From JBEKYD01 sp049511335 (GTDB lineage Bacteria > Acidobacteriota > Terriglobia > Bryobacterales > Bryobacteraceae), in contig JBEKYD010000001.1 of assembly GCA_049511335.1 (NCBI GenBank), forward strand, positions 40,271 to 104,270: a stretch of DNA of 64,000 bases. The letters run 5' to 3'. The position numbers were made by a program, and so were the translations under genes. Numbering within the stretch: the first letter of the stretch is position 1; each line of letters opens with the position of its first letter. Shown in pieces: positions 51,883-60,346 of this stretch. The notes under the pieces were generated by a model. It ran no database searches. It was not told the DNA's origin and saw only the letters and a list, made by a program, of their open reading frames with translations.

Positions 51883-53040
51883 CTACCTCGCCGAGAATCG
51901 ATACACCGTGGTCGTATGATACGTCGCGCCGGGCAGCAGCGTGGTCGAGGGAAACGCCGGATGATTGGGTGAGTCCGGGTAGTGCTGCGTCTCCATACAG
52001 AAAGCGTCGCGGCGGCCATAGGTCACTCGGCCTTTGCCTTTGATGGTGCCGTCCAGGAAATTGCCGGTGTAGAACTGTATGGCAGGCTCGGTGGTAAGCA
52101 CTTCGAGCACGCGCCCGGAAGACGGATCGTACGCCTCCGCCGCTTTCACCAATCCCGCCGCCGAGCGGTTCAACACCCAGTTGTGATCGTAGCCCTTGCC
52201 GTAGACCAGTTGGTGGTCGTTCTGGTCGATGCGCGCTCCGATCACCGCCGCCTTGGTGAAGTCGAACGGCGTGCCCTTCACCGCGCGCAGCTCGCCGGTG
52301 GGGATCAAGTTGGCATCCACCGGCGTGAAGCGGTCGGCAAAGATGGTCATCTGGTGGTTCAGAATGGTGCCGCTGCCGGCTCCCGCCAGGTTGAAGTAGG
52401 AATGGTTGGTCAGGTTCAGGACCGTGGGCTTATCGGTAGTCGCCCAATATTCGATGCGGAGCTCGTTATGGCTGGTGAGCGTATAGGCCACTTTGGCGGA
52501 GAGAGTGCCGGGGAAACCTTCTTCTCCGTCGGGGCTCACATAGGTAAGCTCGATCGCCGGGTCGGCGCCTTTCACGATGCTGGCCTTCCATACTCTCTTA
52601 TCGAATCCCTGCGGGCCGCCGTGCAGGGTATTGTCGCCGTCGTTCTTGGGCAGCGTGCACGTCTTGCCGTCGAGCGTAAACTGGCCGTGCGCGATGCGGT
52701 TGCCGTAGCGGCCAATCAATGCGCCCAGGAACGCGGTCTGGCTTCGATAGCCATCCAGGCTGTCCATACCCAGCACGACATCGGCGTAAGCGCCCTTCCG
52801 GTCGGGGGCGGTCAACGACGCCACCGCACCGCCGTAAGTCAGGATGTGGGCTTCCATCCCCTGCGCGTTCTTCAGAACGTACACGTCCACGGCTGTTCCA
52901 TCGGGTAGTTTTCCAAACGGCTGTTGGGTCACTGCGGAGTTTCCTTTCTTGGGCGGCGGCGTTTTCGATTGATTCTGCGCCAGCCCGGCTGCTGCCAACA
53001 GGCATGCCAACAAGGCATTCCACGAACGGCTTGGTTTCAT
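51883..53040 (-). CDS. Secreted aldose 1-epimerase (galactose mutarotase)
   Basis: The 385-residue product has a signal peptide (SWNALLACLLAAAGLAQ). The GalM beta-sandwich shows GRYGNRIAHGQFTLDG, TLHGGPQGFDKRVW, the catalytic His in LNLTNHSYFNLAG (near 213) and the base Glu in CMETQHYPDSPN (near 350). The enzyme interconverts alpha and beta anomers of sugars. With secretion it would act on sugars freed by exported glycosidases such as GH3 and GH42, though those lie over 30 kb away. Confidence 0.92.
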   Translation of the reverse strand: MKPSRSWNALLACLLAAAGLAQNQSKTPPPKKGNSAVTQQPFGKLPDGTAVDVYVLKNAQGMEAHILTYGGAVASLTAPDRKGAYADVVLGMDSLDGYRSQTAFLGALIGRYGNRIAHGQFTLDGKTCTLPKNDGDNTLHGGPQGFDKRVWKASIVKGADPAIELTYVSPDGEEGFPGTLSAKVAYTLTSHNELRIEYWATTDKPTVLNLTNHSYFNLAGAGSGTILNHQMTIFADRFTPVDANLIPTGELRAVKGTPFDFTKAAVIGARIDQNDHQLVYGKGYDHNWVLNRSAAGLVKAAEAYDPSSGRVLEVLTTEPAIQFYTGNFLDGTIKGKGRVTYGRRDAFCMETQHYPDSPNHPAFPSTTLLPGATYHTTTVYRFSAR

Positions 53041-53107
53041 GACCCCCCATGGTAAGCGATAGCAGGGAACAATGGGGCGAGGACACCCCGGTTATAGTGG
53101 GAGACAT

Positions 53108-56100
53108 ATGCGGAGGCTCGGGCCGTGCGCGTTGGTGATAACTTTAGTAGGCTTGTGGCTTCCCCTTCGCCTGCAAGCGGCGGCGGATCGCATTCGGCTG
53201 CCGCTCGATCCATCGAGGCGCGTGGTATTGCCAGGGCACGTGCATCCGCTGGCGCAAGCCCGCTTCGATCGCGGCGCGGCCGATCCGGCGATGCCCATTC
53301 GCTACGCCACGCTTCTGCTCGCTCCCGCGCCGGGGCTCGACGGCTTCCTCACTCGCCTGCAGCAGCCCGGCTCGCCCGACTTTCGCCGCTGGCTCACCCC
53401 GGCCCAGTTCGGCGAACGCTTCGGCCTAAGCCCCGGCGACCTCGCCCAGTTGCGCGCCTGGCTCGAAGCCGAAGGTCTCCACGTAGAGGACGTGGCGCGC
53501 GGCGGCGCCTGGATCGCGTTCAGCGGCGCCGCCGGCGCTGTCGGCCGCGCCTTCGGAACCGAAATTCATCGCTACCTGGTGAAAGGCCAAATGCACTATG
53601 CCAATGCCACGCCGCTCTCCATTCCCGAGGCTTTCGCGGGCGTGGTCGCCGCCGTGCGCGGCCTCGACGATTTCCGCCTTCAGCCGCAAGTGCGCCTGGC
53701 CTCGCCCGACTATAATCAGGGCGGTACCCACTACCTCGCGCCCGCCGATTTCGCCACCATCTACGACCTGAACCCGCTCTACACCGCCGGCTGGAACGGC
53801 TCCGGACAAACCATCGCCATCGCCGGCCAGAGCGCCATCGGCCTGAGCGACATCGCGAGCTTTCGGAAGACTTTCGGTCTCCCCGCCAATACTCCAACCG
53901 TGGTGCCGGTCGGCCCCAGCCCCGGGACGAATTCGGCCCAGCTCGAAGCCGACCTGGACCTGGAATGGAGCGGGGCCGTGGCGCCGCACGCCAACATCGT
54001 CTACGTCTATGCCGCCGACGTCATGGTGGCCGCCGAATACGCCATCGACCGCAACCTCGCGCCCATTCTCAGCTTCAGTTTCGGCGCTTGCGAGTATTAC
54101 GAACCGGCCGCATGGCGCTCGGTGGCGCAGCAGGCCGCGGCGCAGGGTATCAGTTGGATGGTTGCCTCCGGAGACGCAGGCGCGGCCGAGTGCGATGCCC
54201 AGAGTGCGCCCATCGTCGAGGCCTCCAAAGGCCCCAACACCAACTTCCCGGCCACCATCCCGGAAGTCACCGCCGTGGGAGGGACCGAATTCAACGACGT
54301 CGGCGGCGCCTATTGGGCCACTTCGAATTCGTCCAGCTTGGGCTCGGCGCTCTCCTACATCCCCGAGATCGCGTGGAACGATTATGCGACGATGCACGGC
54401 TTCGACGCCACCGGCGGCGCGCCCAGCGTGTATTACTCCAAGCCGCCGTGGCAGGCCGCGCCGGGAGTGCCGAACGATGGTGCGCGCGACGTTCCGGATG
54501 TCGCTCTCGCCGCTTCCCCGGTGCATTACCCGTACCTCATCGTCAGCAGCGGCGCGAACTACACCGTGGGCGGCACCTCGGCTTCGTCGCCGGCATTCGC
54601 GGGCATGGTGGCCCTGTTGAATCAGTACCTGGTGGCCAACGGGACGCTGCCGCAGCCCGGGTTGGGAAATCTGAATCCCATGCTATACCGCCTGGCTCAA
54701 TCCACCACCGACGTGTTCCACGACGTTACCGCCGGAAACAACTATTTGCCCTGTTTGCAAGCGAGCCCTGGCTGCTCCGCCTTGGGCTTGGGCTTCGCCG
54801 CCGGCCCCGGTTACGACCTCACCACCGGTCTCGGCTCGGTCGACGCCAATCATTTCGTCACCGAATTCGCCGCCGGTCCAACGCCGAACGTGACGCTGAC
54901 CGCTTCGCCATCCTCGGCGGCCCTCACCGATACGGTGCAACTGACCGCCACGGTGACTGGCTCGGGCGTCTCGCCCACCGGGTCGGTTACGTTCCTCTCG
55001 AACGATGCCGCGCTGGGCACGGTATCGCTTTCGGGTTCGAGCGCCAGCTTGCCTGTGGCGGCTTCCGCCCTCGAAGCGGCGGCCGGTCTGGTAACTGCCG
55101 TCTATAGCGGCGACGCGGTCTACAACGGCGCGCAAGCTTCTATCCAGGTGGCGCTCGCCATCAACGCCACCGCCGGCCAATCCTTCGTAGTTCCGTTTGT
55201 GTCGCCCAATCCCGTGCCGCTCGATGGCGCCGAATGGAGCTACACAGTCGGCTTGACCGAGCTCAACGGCGTGGCCACCGCGCTGACCGGATTCACCATC
55301 AATGGAGTCAAGCAGAATCTCTCCTTCTGGACTTCCACCCAGCTTCCCGCCAACGGCAAGATTTTCGCCTCGCTGGATGCGAGCGGACTGACCGTTCCCC
55401 AGAACCGCGTCTTCGCTTTTACCGGAATGGATGCCGGCGGCGGCACCTGGAGTCAGCAATTGACTGTGTCATTCGTGGCCGCCGAGGGCCCAACGCTCTC
55501 GCCCGGCATGCTGCTCTCCAGCTCGCCCGCGGTAGTCGAGCAGAATCCGCAAGCTGCTGCGAACTGCCAGTGGCAGCAAATTCTGACGCTGCAAGAGACC
55601 GGCGGATTTCTGGTGGAATTGAGCGGTTTCACGGCGGGCTCGACCAACCTCTCCAGCCAGATTCAGCAATACTTCGGCACCACCCGCCTGGCGCCCTACG
55701 GCCAGCTTCAGGCGGCGTTTTGCCAAGCTGGAATTTCGCCGCCCGAAACCCAGAACATCGCGGTGGCTGGAATCAGCGAACTGGGAACGGCGGTCACGGC
55801 ATCGCTCCAGGCGTCCTACGCCGCGGCGGCGAGCGCGCCCTCCGCGTTTTCGGTTTCTCCTTCGGCAGCCGTCATTCCCGCCCCAGGCGGCTCCGCGTCC
55901 CTCACCTTGACCTTCAGCTCGGGAGCGCCCGCCTGGACCGCATCGGTACTGCCGGCCAATCTCGCTTCCGCGTGGCTCACATTGAGCGCAACCAACGGAA
56001 CCGGCGGGGGCGCGATCGCGCTCACGGCGGCGCCGGGCGGCCTCGCCCCCGGCGTATACAACGCCATCGTGGATGTGGAAGCGCAAAACGCCTTGCCCCA

Positions 56101-56821
56101 GTCCATCCAGGTGCCGGTGGTATTGACGGTGGGCGCTTCTTCGGCGATCTCCATCGGCGGCGTCGGCTCGAACGCCTCCGGGTCGACTACCGTGGCTCCG
56201 GGCATGCAAGTGGCGGTCTACGGCGCCGGTCTGGCGCTATCCACCGCCTCGGCCGGCGGCCTTCCCCTGCCGCTCAGCCTGGCGGGAGTTTCCGCCACGG
56301 TGAACGGAGTCGGCGCGCCGCTCTACTTCGTTTCGCCGCGGCAAATCGACTTGCAGATTCCCTACGAAACCGGCCTTGGCGCCGCCATTCTGGCCATCGA
56401 TAACGCCGGCCTGGTAACCTATTTTCCGATTCAGGTCGCGATCGCCGCGCCGGGTATCTTCAACGTGTTTTACGACGCTTCCAGCAAACAATACAACGCC
56501 GCCACGCCGGGCGACGCCGTGGAGATGTTTATCACCGGCGATGGCGACGTGGCGCCGTCGCTCGCTACCGGGGCGACCCCTCCTTCGATCACCGCCCCAT
56601 CGAACTTGCCCGCGCCGCGCCAGCCGGTCTCGCTCACCGTAGGCGGCATCGCGGTCACTCCGCTGTTCGTAGGAATTCCGAGCGGCCTGGCCGGAGTCAC
56701 CCAGATCAACTTCATCGTCCCAGCGGGGTTGGCCGCGGGACCGCAACCGATTGTCGTGACGGTGGGCGGAGTAGCTAGTCCGGCGGTGAATCTGAAGATC
56801 GTGACGGGCGCGACACCTTAA
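53108..56821 (+). CDS. S53 (sedolisin/kumamolisin-type) secreted peptidase with Ig-like and Solibacter C-terminal domains
   Basis: ATG 53108 follows TGGGAG and opens a signal peptide (LGPCALVITLVGLWLPLRLQ). A pro-domain (residues about 30-200, with YLVKGQMHYANATPLSIPE) leads to the S53 catalytic domain. Glu and Asp are in AQLEADLDLEWSG (near 279-283), the oxyanion Asp in VASGDAGAAECD and the Ser in VGGTSASSPAFAGM (near 490). An Ig-like repeat domain (TLTASPSSAALTDTVQLTAT) follows. The end has the Solibacter secreted-protein C-terminal domain: VSPRQIDLQIPYE and TQINFIVPAGLAAGPQPIVV. Sedolisins work at acid pH, which suits soil acidobacteria. Length 1237 residues. Confidence 0.9.
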   Translation: MRRLGPCALVITLVGLWLPLRLQAAADRIRLPLDPSRRVVLPGHVHPLAQARFDRGAADPAMPIRYATLLLAPAPGLDGFLTRLQQPGSPDFRRWLTPAQFGERFGLSPGDLAQLRAWLEAEGLHVEDVARGGAWIAFSGAAGAVGRAFGTEIHRYLVKGQMHYANATPLSIPEAFAGVVAAVRGLDDFRLQPQVRLASPDYNQGGTHYLAPADFATIYDLNPLYTAGWNGSGQTIAIAGQSAIGLSDIASFRKTFGLPANTPTVVPVGPSPGTNSAQLEADLDLEWSGAVAPHANIVYVYAADVMVAAEYAIDRNLAPILSFSFGACEYYEPAAWRSVAQQAAAQGISWMVASGDAGAAECDAQSAPIVEASKGPNTNFPATIPEVTAVGGTEFNDVGGAYWATSNSSSLGSALSYIPEIAWNDYATMHGFDATGGAPSVYYSKPPWQAAPGVPNDGARDVPDVALAASPVHYPYLIVSSGANYTVGGTSASSPAFAGMVALLNQYLVANGTLPQPGLGNLNPMLYRLAQSTTDVFHDVTAGNNYLPCLQASPGCSALGLGFAAGPGYDLTTGLGSVDANHFVTEFAAGPTPNVTLTASPSSAALTDTVQLTATVTGSGVSPTGSVTFLSNDAALGTVSLSGSSASLPVAASALEAAAGLVTAVYSGDAVYNGAQASIQVALAINATAGQSFVVPFVSPNPVPLDGAEWSYTVGLTELNGVATALTGFTINGVKQNLSFWTSTQLPANGKIFASLDASGLTVPQNRVFAFTGMDAGGGTWSQQLTVSFVAAEGPTLSPGMLLSSSPAVVEQNPQAAANCQWQQILTLQETGGFLVELSGFTAGSTNLSSQIQQYFGTTRLAPYGQLQAAFCQAGISPPETQNIAVAGISELGTAVTASLQASYAAAASAPSAFSVSPSAAVIPAPGGSASLTLTFSSGAPAWTASVLPANLASAWLTLSATNGTGGGAIALTAAPGGLAPGVYNAIVDVEAQNALPQSIQVPVVLTVGASSAISIGGVGSNASGSTTVAPGMQVAVYGAGLALSTASAGGLPLPLSLAGVSATVNGVGAPLYFVSPRQIDLQIPYETGLGAAILAIDNAGLVTYFPIQVAIAAPGIFNVFYDASSKQYNAATPGDAVEMFITGDGDVAPSLATGATPPSITAPSNLPAPRQPVSLTVGGIAVTPLFVGIPSGLAGVTQINFIVPAGLAAGPQPIVVTVGGVASPAVNLKIVTGATP

Positions 56822-56916
56822 GTGGGACGGGCCTCTGGCCGGTCCAAGGCAGACGGGAGTGCCGGTAGATCCCCAGAAATTACTAGAATGATTCTGCCGG
56901 TCGGGAGCGCCGGTTT

Positions 56917-57747
56917 TTATTGAACGGGCAGAGACTGACCGCACTGTGCGGGAAGCTTCAATGCCAATGGCTTAATTTCACCGCTTTCGGGCATTGAGGA
57001 TGGCTCGAGCAGAGAGCGGGTGCGCGGGTCAACCAATACCAGCTCCGCCGCATTGTCCGACAGGTCGGTGGGGTTGAACATGGTGCTACGGCCGAACCAG
57101 CCGTTTTTCTGTTGAGCGATAACATCGGAATAGGCGTTGGAGCTCAGATAATCGTATACTAATAGAGTTTCTCCATACTGTCCGCGTAAAGTCCTGGCCA
57201 AGGAGACGATCTCCGCCGGAGTGTGATAGGGATATTGCCGGGCGATCCGATAGACCCTCAGCTCTCCGTCGATAAGGCGTAACCCGATCACGGTCAAATA
57301 GTGACTAGGAATACTTCTATAGGCTCCGAAGAAACGTCTTTCGCCAAACATACCCCGCGCAGAAAGATTGCATTCATACTTATAGTGCCGCAGTACCTCA
57401 AGATTATCCTTCTTGACGACGTTGTAACGCCCCAATCCGTAAACCCAGCTTACCGCCTCGGCAAGAGCGTCCTGATACGCGTTGGCGTACCCGCGAAAGG
57501 CGATTTGAGGGGCGCAGCCAACACCGTTACAGGGTACCTGAGTGAAGTTGTCGTGGGGAACTATCCAGTCCACTGCGTCGAAGCGCGCATCCTTAATACT
57601 CTGCCCAATGCAAAAGCCATCCAGACATAATTCTGTTCGGCTATCGGGAGCCCGCGCCTGCTGGGCGTGCAATGCAGGTGGTGCCGTCGCGGCGAGTCCG
57701 ATCAACGCCATAGCGCAAACAGCCGTCCGTTTACCGTTCCTCAGCAT
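56917..57747 (-). CDS. Secreted protein of unknown function
   Basis: ATG 57747 is preferred, with GGAGG ten bases upstream, over an in-frame GTG nine bases earlier. The 276-residue product has a signal peptide (AVCAMALIGLAATAPPALHA). Four cysteines lie early in the mature part (ELCLDGFCIGQ and PCNGVGCAP), which suggests disulfides. The middle carries many aromatic residues (SWVYGLGRYNVVKK, YPYHTPAEIVSLARTLRGQY). I recognise no family. It starts 24 bases after the gene at 57772 ends, so both are likely on one transcript. Confidence 0.65.
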   Translation of the reverse strand: MLRNGKRTAVCAMALIGLAATAPPALHAQQARAPDSRTELCLDGFCIGQSIKDARFDAVDWIVPHDNFTQVPCNGVGCAPQIAFRGYANAYQDALAEAVSWVYGLGRYNVVKKDNLEVLRHYKYECNLSARGMFGERRFFGAYRSIPSHYLTVIGLRLIDGELRVYRIARQYPYHTPAEIVSLARTLRGQYGETLLVYDYLSSNAYSDVIAQQKNGWFGRSTMFNPTDLSDNAAELVLVDPRTRSLLEPSSMPESGEIKPLALKLPAQCGQSLPVQ

Positions 57748-57771
57748 AAGTTCCACACCTCCGCTGCCCCG

Positions 57772-58347
57772 CTAATGAGTCTCTTTACCTAGCCAGCTGG
57801 AAGCCGGCACAACCTCCGCCCGCGAGTTGGGAAATCCTAAGTTGAAGCAAATCAGGCATTCCGTCCTAAATCGTCTGCCATCTAGTGCCGAATATCCGAC
57901 GAAGAATTCCATCTTGTGGTCACCTTGGGGTGGGAATGTCTGACTAGCGTTCTGCACAAATTTAAGCGCGGCCTGATGATCAAGTACGTCGCCGGGCACG
58001 TGCCGATGGTGGGCCGCCTCCAGCGGCCCTTTTCCTTCGGTCAAGACAAATATGCGATCAGTGGTCAGGCGCTCCCGGTACTGCACCTGCTGAAGAAACG
58101 GCCCCTCGATGCCTGACACCTCGACATCAAATGCCGGGCTCGATCCGACGTTTCGAAGCAGGAAACCACGCGGCTCGACATTGAGGGCATTCTCAACGTT
58201 CCAATTTCCTTCGACTATGACAACCGGCCGTGGGCGTTGTAGTTCAACTTGCGAACTAGCGGCTCTGGCAGCTCGCCAAGCAGCAACTGCGGCGGCGCAT
58301 GTCGCCGCCGCGATTACAGAGTTATAAACAATCTCTCCCGTGCCCAT
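57772..58347 (-). CDS. Membrane-anchored hypothetical protein
   Basis: ATG 58347 is preceded by GGGGGC; an in-frame ATG 39 bases upstream is possible but lacks a ribosome site. The 191-residue product has one N-terminal helix (NSVIAAATCAAAVAAWRAAR) followed by an Arg-rich segment and a soluble domain with RPVVIVEGNWNVENALNV and FLLRNVGSSPAFDVEVSG, reminiscent of small immunoglobulin-like domains found after a single helix in bacterial proteins. No enzyme motif is present. Function unknown. Confidence 0.6.
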   Translation of the reverse strand: MGTGEIVYNSVIAAATCAAAVAAWRAARAASSQVELQRPRPVVIVEGNWNVENALNVEPRGFLLRNVGSSPAFDVEVSGIEGPFLQQVQYRERLTTDRIFVLTEGKGPLEAAHHRHVPGDVLDHQAALKFVQNASQTFPPQGDHKMEFFVGYSALDGRRFRTECLICFNLGFPNSRAEVVPASSWLGKETH

Positions 58348-58832
58348 GCCCCCGAGCCTACCACCTCCCGCCAGATCGTACAACATACTTCACCTTATGT
58401 TTGACGATTCACGCAAGCAACTGAAATTAGCCGCGTTACTTCCAGCGGGCCTGGCCGACCGTCCCTGGGCGTGGTCCACTAAGACCCGACCCACGTAAGC
58501 GCCAGCCGCCAGCGCCCGGCCGGAAACCTCCCGCGATACTCGCGCAGTGTCCGCGGGTGTATCTGTCCTTGCGGGCCAGCGGCGTCCTTCGGGGCCATCA
58601 TGACGGCGGGCGGCGCAACGGCCTCACATGGGACCGTTTCCACAACCATGGCAGACGTGTAGGATAGTTTCAGTGGCCTTCGGCGAGGTGATCACGGGTT
58701 GCAAAATCGAACTGCGATTTTCGCCTTAACCCCAATGCGGGCGTTTTCGTCTCCCGTGGCGCCCCACGGCGATCTGCCGGCGGCTGTAATGACAGGCTAG
58801 GAGGTCTGTCCCACTTTGAGGACCCAGACTAA
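58348..58832. other. Intergenic region without a supported gene
   Basis: This 485-base stretch lies between divergent genes. A 33-codon ATG frame at 58397-58498 has no ribosome site or known motif. CCGTGG and CCACGG form a small hairpin near 58757-58772. No strong promoter pair stands out. I see nothing else. Confidence 0.5.
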
Positions 58833-60029
58833 GTGAATAGCGTACTGATCGTTGGCGGCGGAATCGTAGGTCTTGCCACGGCCTACCGGTTCAAACAGCG
58901 GTTTCCCGATGCCGCCGTCACCCTGCTCGAAAAGGAGCCCGGCGTCGGCCGGGGCCAGACCGGTCATAACAGCGGCGTGCTGCATAGCGGCCTATATTAC
59001 AAGCCCGGCTCGGTGAAGGCGCGCCTGGCGGTGAGCGGCATCCGCCAAATGGTAGCCTTCTGCCAGGAGAACGGCATCGCGCACGAAATCTGCGGCAAGC
59101 TGGTGGTAGCGGCGGATGAAAGCGAGGTCCCGCGCCTGCGCGATCTCGAAGCGCGCGGAACCGCCAATGGCCTGGAGGGGCTGCGCCGGCTGGCGCCCGA
59201 GGAGATGCGCGAAATCGAACCGCACGCCGGCGGTGTGGCCGCCCTGCGCGTGCCTCAGGAAGGCATCGTGGACTACGCGCAAGTCTGCGCCAAGCTGGTG
59301 GAAAAACTCTCGGCCAGCGGTGTCCGCGTCCAGACCGGCGCGCGCGTCACCAACCTGCGCTATGGCGGCAACCAATGGACGGCGCACACTCCGGCCGGCG
59401 ATTTTCAGGCGGGTTTCCTGATCAACTGCGCCGGCCTTTATTCGGACCGCGTGGCGGCGCTTGCCGGCGAACGCCGCGAGGTGCGCATCGTGCCCTTCCG
59501 CGGCGAATACTTCAAGCTTCGTCCCGAGCGCCAATTCCTGGTGCGTCATCTTATATATCCCGTGCCCGATCCGCAATTCCCGTTTCTGGGCGTGCACTTC
59601 ACCCGCTTGATCCACGGCGGGATCGAGGCCGGGCCGAACGCCGTGCTGGCCACCTCGCGCGAAGGATACCGCAAGACCGATTTCCGCCCAGGCGATTTGT
59701 TCGATGTCCTAACTTACGGCGGTTTCTGGCGCTTTCTGCTCCGCTACCCCGCCATGTCCTGGTATGAATTGCGGCGCTCCTTCAGCCGCCGCATCTTCTG
59801 CGAATCGCTGCGCCGTCTGGTGCCCGAAATCCAAACCGGCGACCTGGCCGAGGGCGGTTCCGGGGTTCGCGCCCAGGCCCTCTCGCCGCAAGGAGAAATC
59901 ATCCAGGATTTCCAGTTGATCGCCCGCCCCAAAGCCCTGCATGTGCTGAACGCTCCCAGCCCCGCCGCCACCGCTTCTCTCGCCATCGGCGCCGAAATTG
60001 TGCAAATGGCCGCGCAAAATATGGTCTGA
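58833..60029 (+). CDS. lhgO: L-2-hydroxyglutarate oxidase (LhgO family)
   Basis: GTG 58833 begins a 398-residue FAD protein with VLIVGGGIVGLATAYRF at the N-terminus, the family signature GQTGHNSGVLHSGLYYKPGS, and GFLINCAGLYSDRVAAL with PFRGEYFKLRP in the middle. LhgO oxidises L-2-hydroxyglutarate to 2-oxoglutarate and gives electrons to the quinone pool. A related glycerol-3-phosphate-type or other hydroxy-acid oxidase function is possible. No export signal is seen, in contrast to the FMN oxidase at 15836. It stands as a single gene. Confidence 0.9.
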   Translation: MNSVLIVGGGIVGLATAYRFKQRFPDAAVTLLEKEPGVGRGQTGHNSGVLHSGLYYKPGSVKARLAVSGIRQMVAFCQENGIAHEICGKLVVAADESEVPRLRDLEARGTANGLEGLRRLAPEEMREIEPHAGGVAALRVPQEGIVDYAQVCAKLVEKLSASGVRVQTGARVTNLRYGGNQWTAHTPAGDFQAGFLINCAGLYSDRVAALAGERREVRIVPFRGEYFKLRPERQFLVRHLIYPVPDPQFPFLGVHFTRLIHGGIEAGPNAVLATSREGYRKTDFRPGDLFDVLTYGGFWRFLLRYPAMSWYELRRSFSRRIFCESLRRLVPEIQTGDLAEGGSGVRAQALSPQGEIIQDFQLIARPKALHVLNAPSPAATASLAIGAEIVQMAAQNMV

Positions 60030-60079
60030 GCCTAAGCGCAAAGACACCGGCGACAAGATCGCCGGCGCTACGGACCGCG

Positions 60080-60244
60080 TCAGGCAGCGGCGGCGTGGGA
60101 TTTGCCCAGGCAGCAGCGCTTGTATTTGTGGCCGCTGCCGCAGGGGCAGGGGTGGTTGCGGCCGATTTTGGGTTTGGGACGGCGGTAGGATTCGGGTTTT
60201 TGTGCATCGTTGTGCAGATTTGAAGTTGTGCATTCTGGTCCCAT
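60080..60244 (-). CDS. SEC-C motif micro-protein
   Basis: On the minus strand ATG 60244 (GGAGG directly before it) gives 54 residues ending at TGA 60080. The C-terminal half reads PKIGRNHPCPCGSGHKYKRC with CLG after it, the SEC-C zinc-binding motif known from the SecA tail (CxCxnC/H pattern). Such small SEC-C proteins are common near unrelated genes and have no proven role; metal or ribosome/SecB contact is suggested for SecA. The ribosome site is unusually close to the start, so the true start could be downstream. Confidence 0.65.
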   Translation of the reverse strand: MGPECTTSNLHNDAQKPESYRRPKPKIGRNHPCPCGSGHKYKRCCLGKSHAAAA

Positions 60245-60303
60245 CCTCCAGCACTGTCCCCATCTCCCCTCGCCGGTGTCGGGGAGTCGAATATTGGGGA
60301 GAA

Positions 60304-60346
60304 GTGCGGGACGGGGGCGTCCCGCGCGGACCGGGGGTCTGCCCTA
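60304..60346 (-). repeat. Family B repeat at the 3' end of the propeller gene
   Basis: Read on the minus strand it begins within the stop codon as TAGGGCAGACCCCCGGTCCG and continues CGCGGGACGCCCCCGTCCC. It matches the left arm of the repeat at 48293 with a few changes. Confidence 0.75.

Noticed and set aside
58397..58498. A 33-codon ATG frame in the gap before lhgO
   Set aside because: No ribosome site, no motif and too short to tell from chance.
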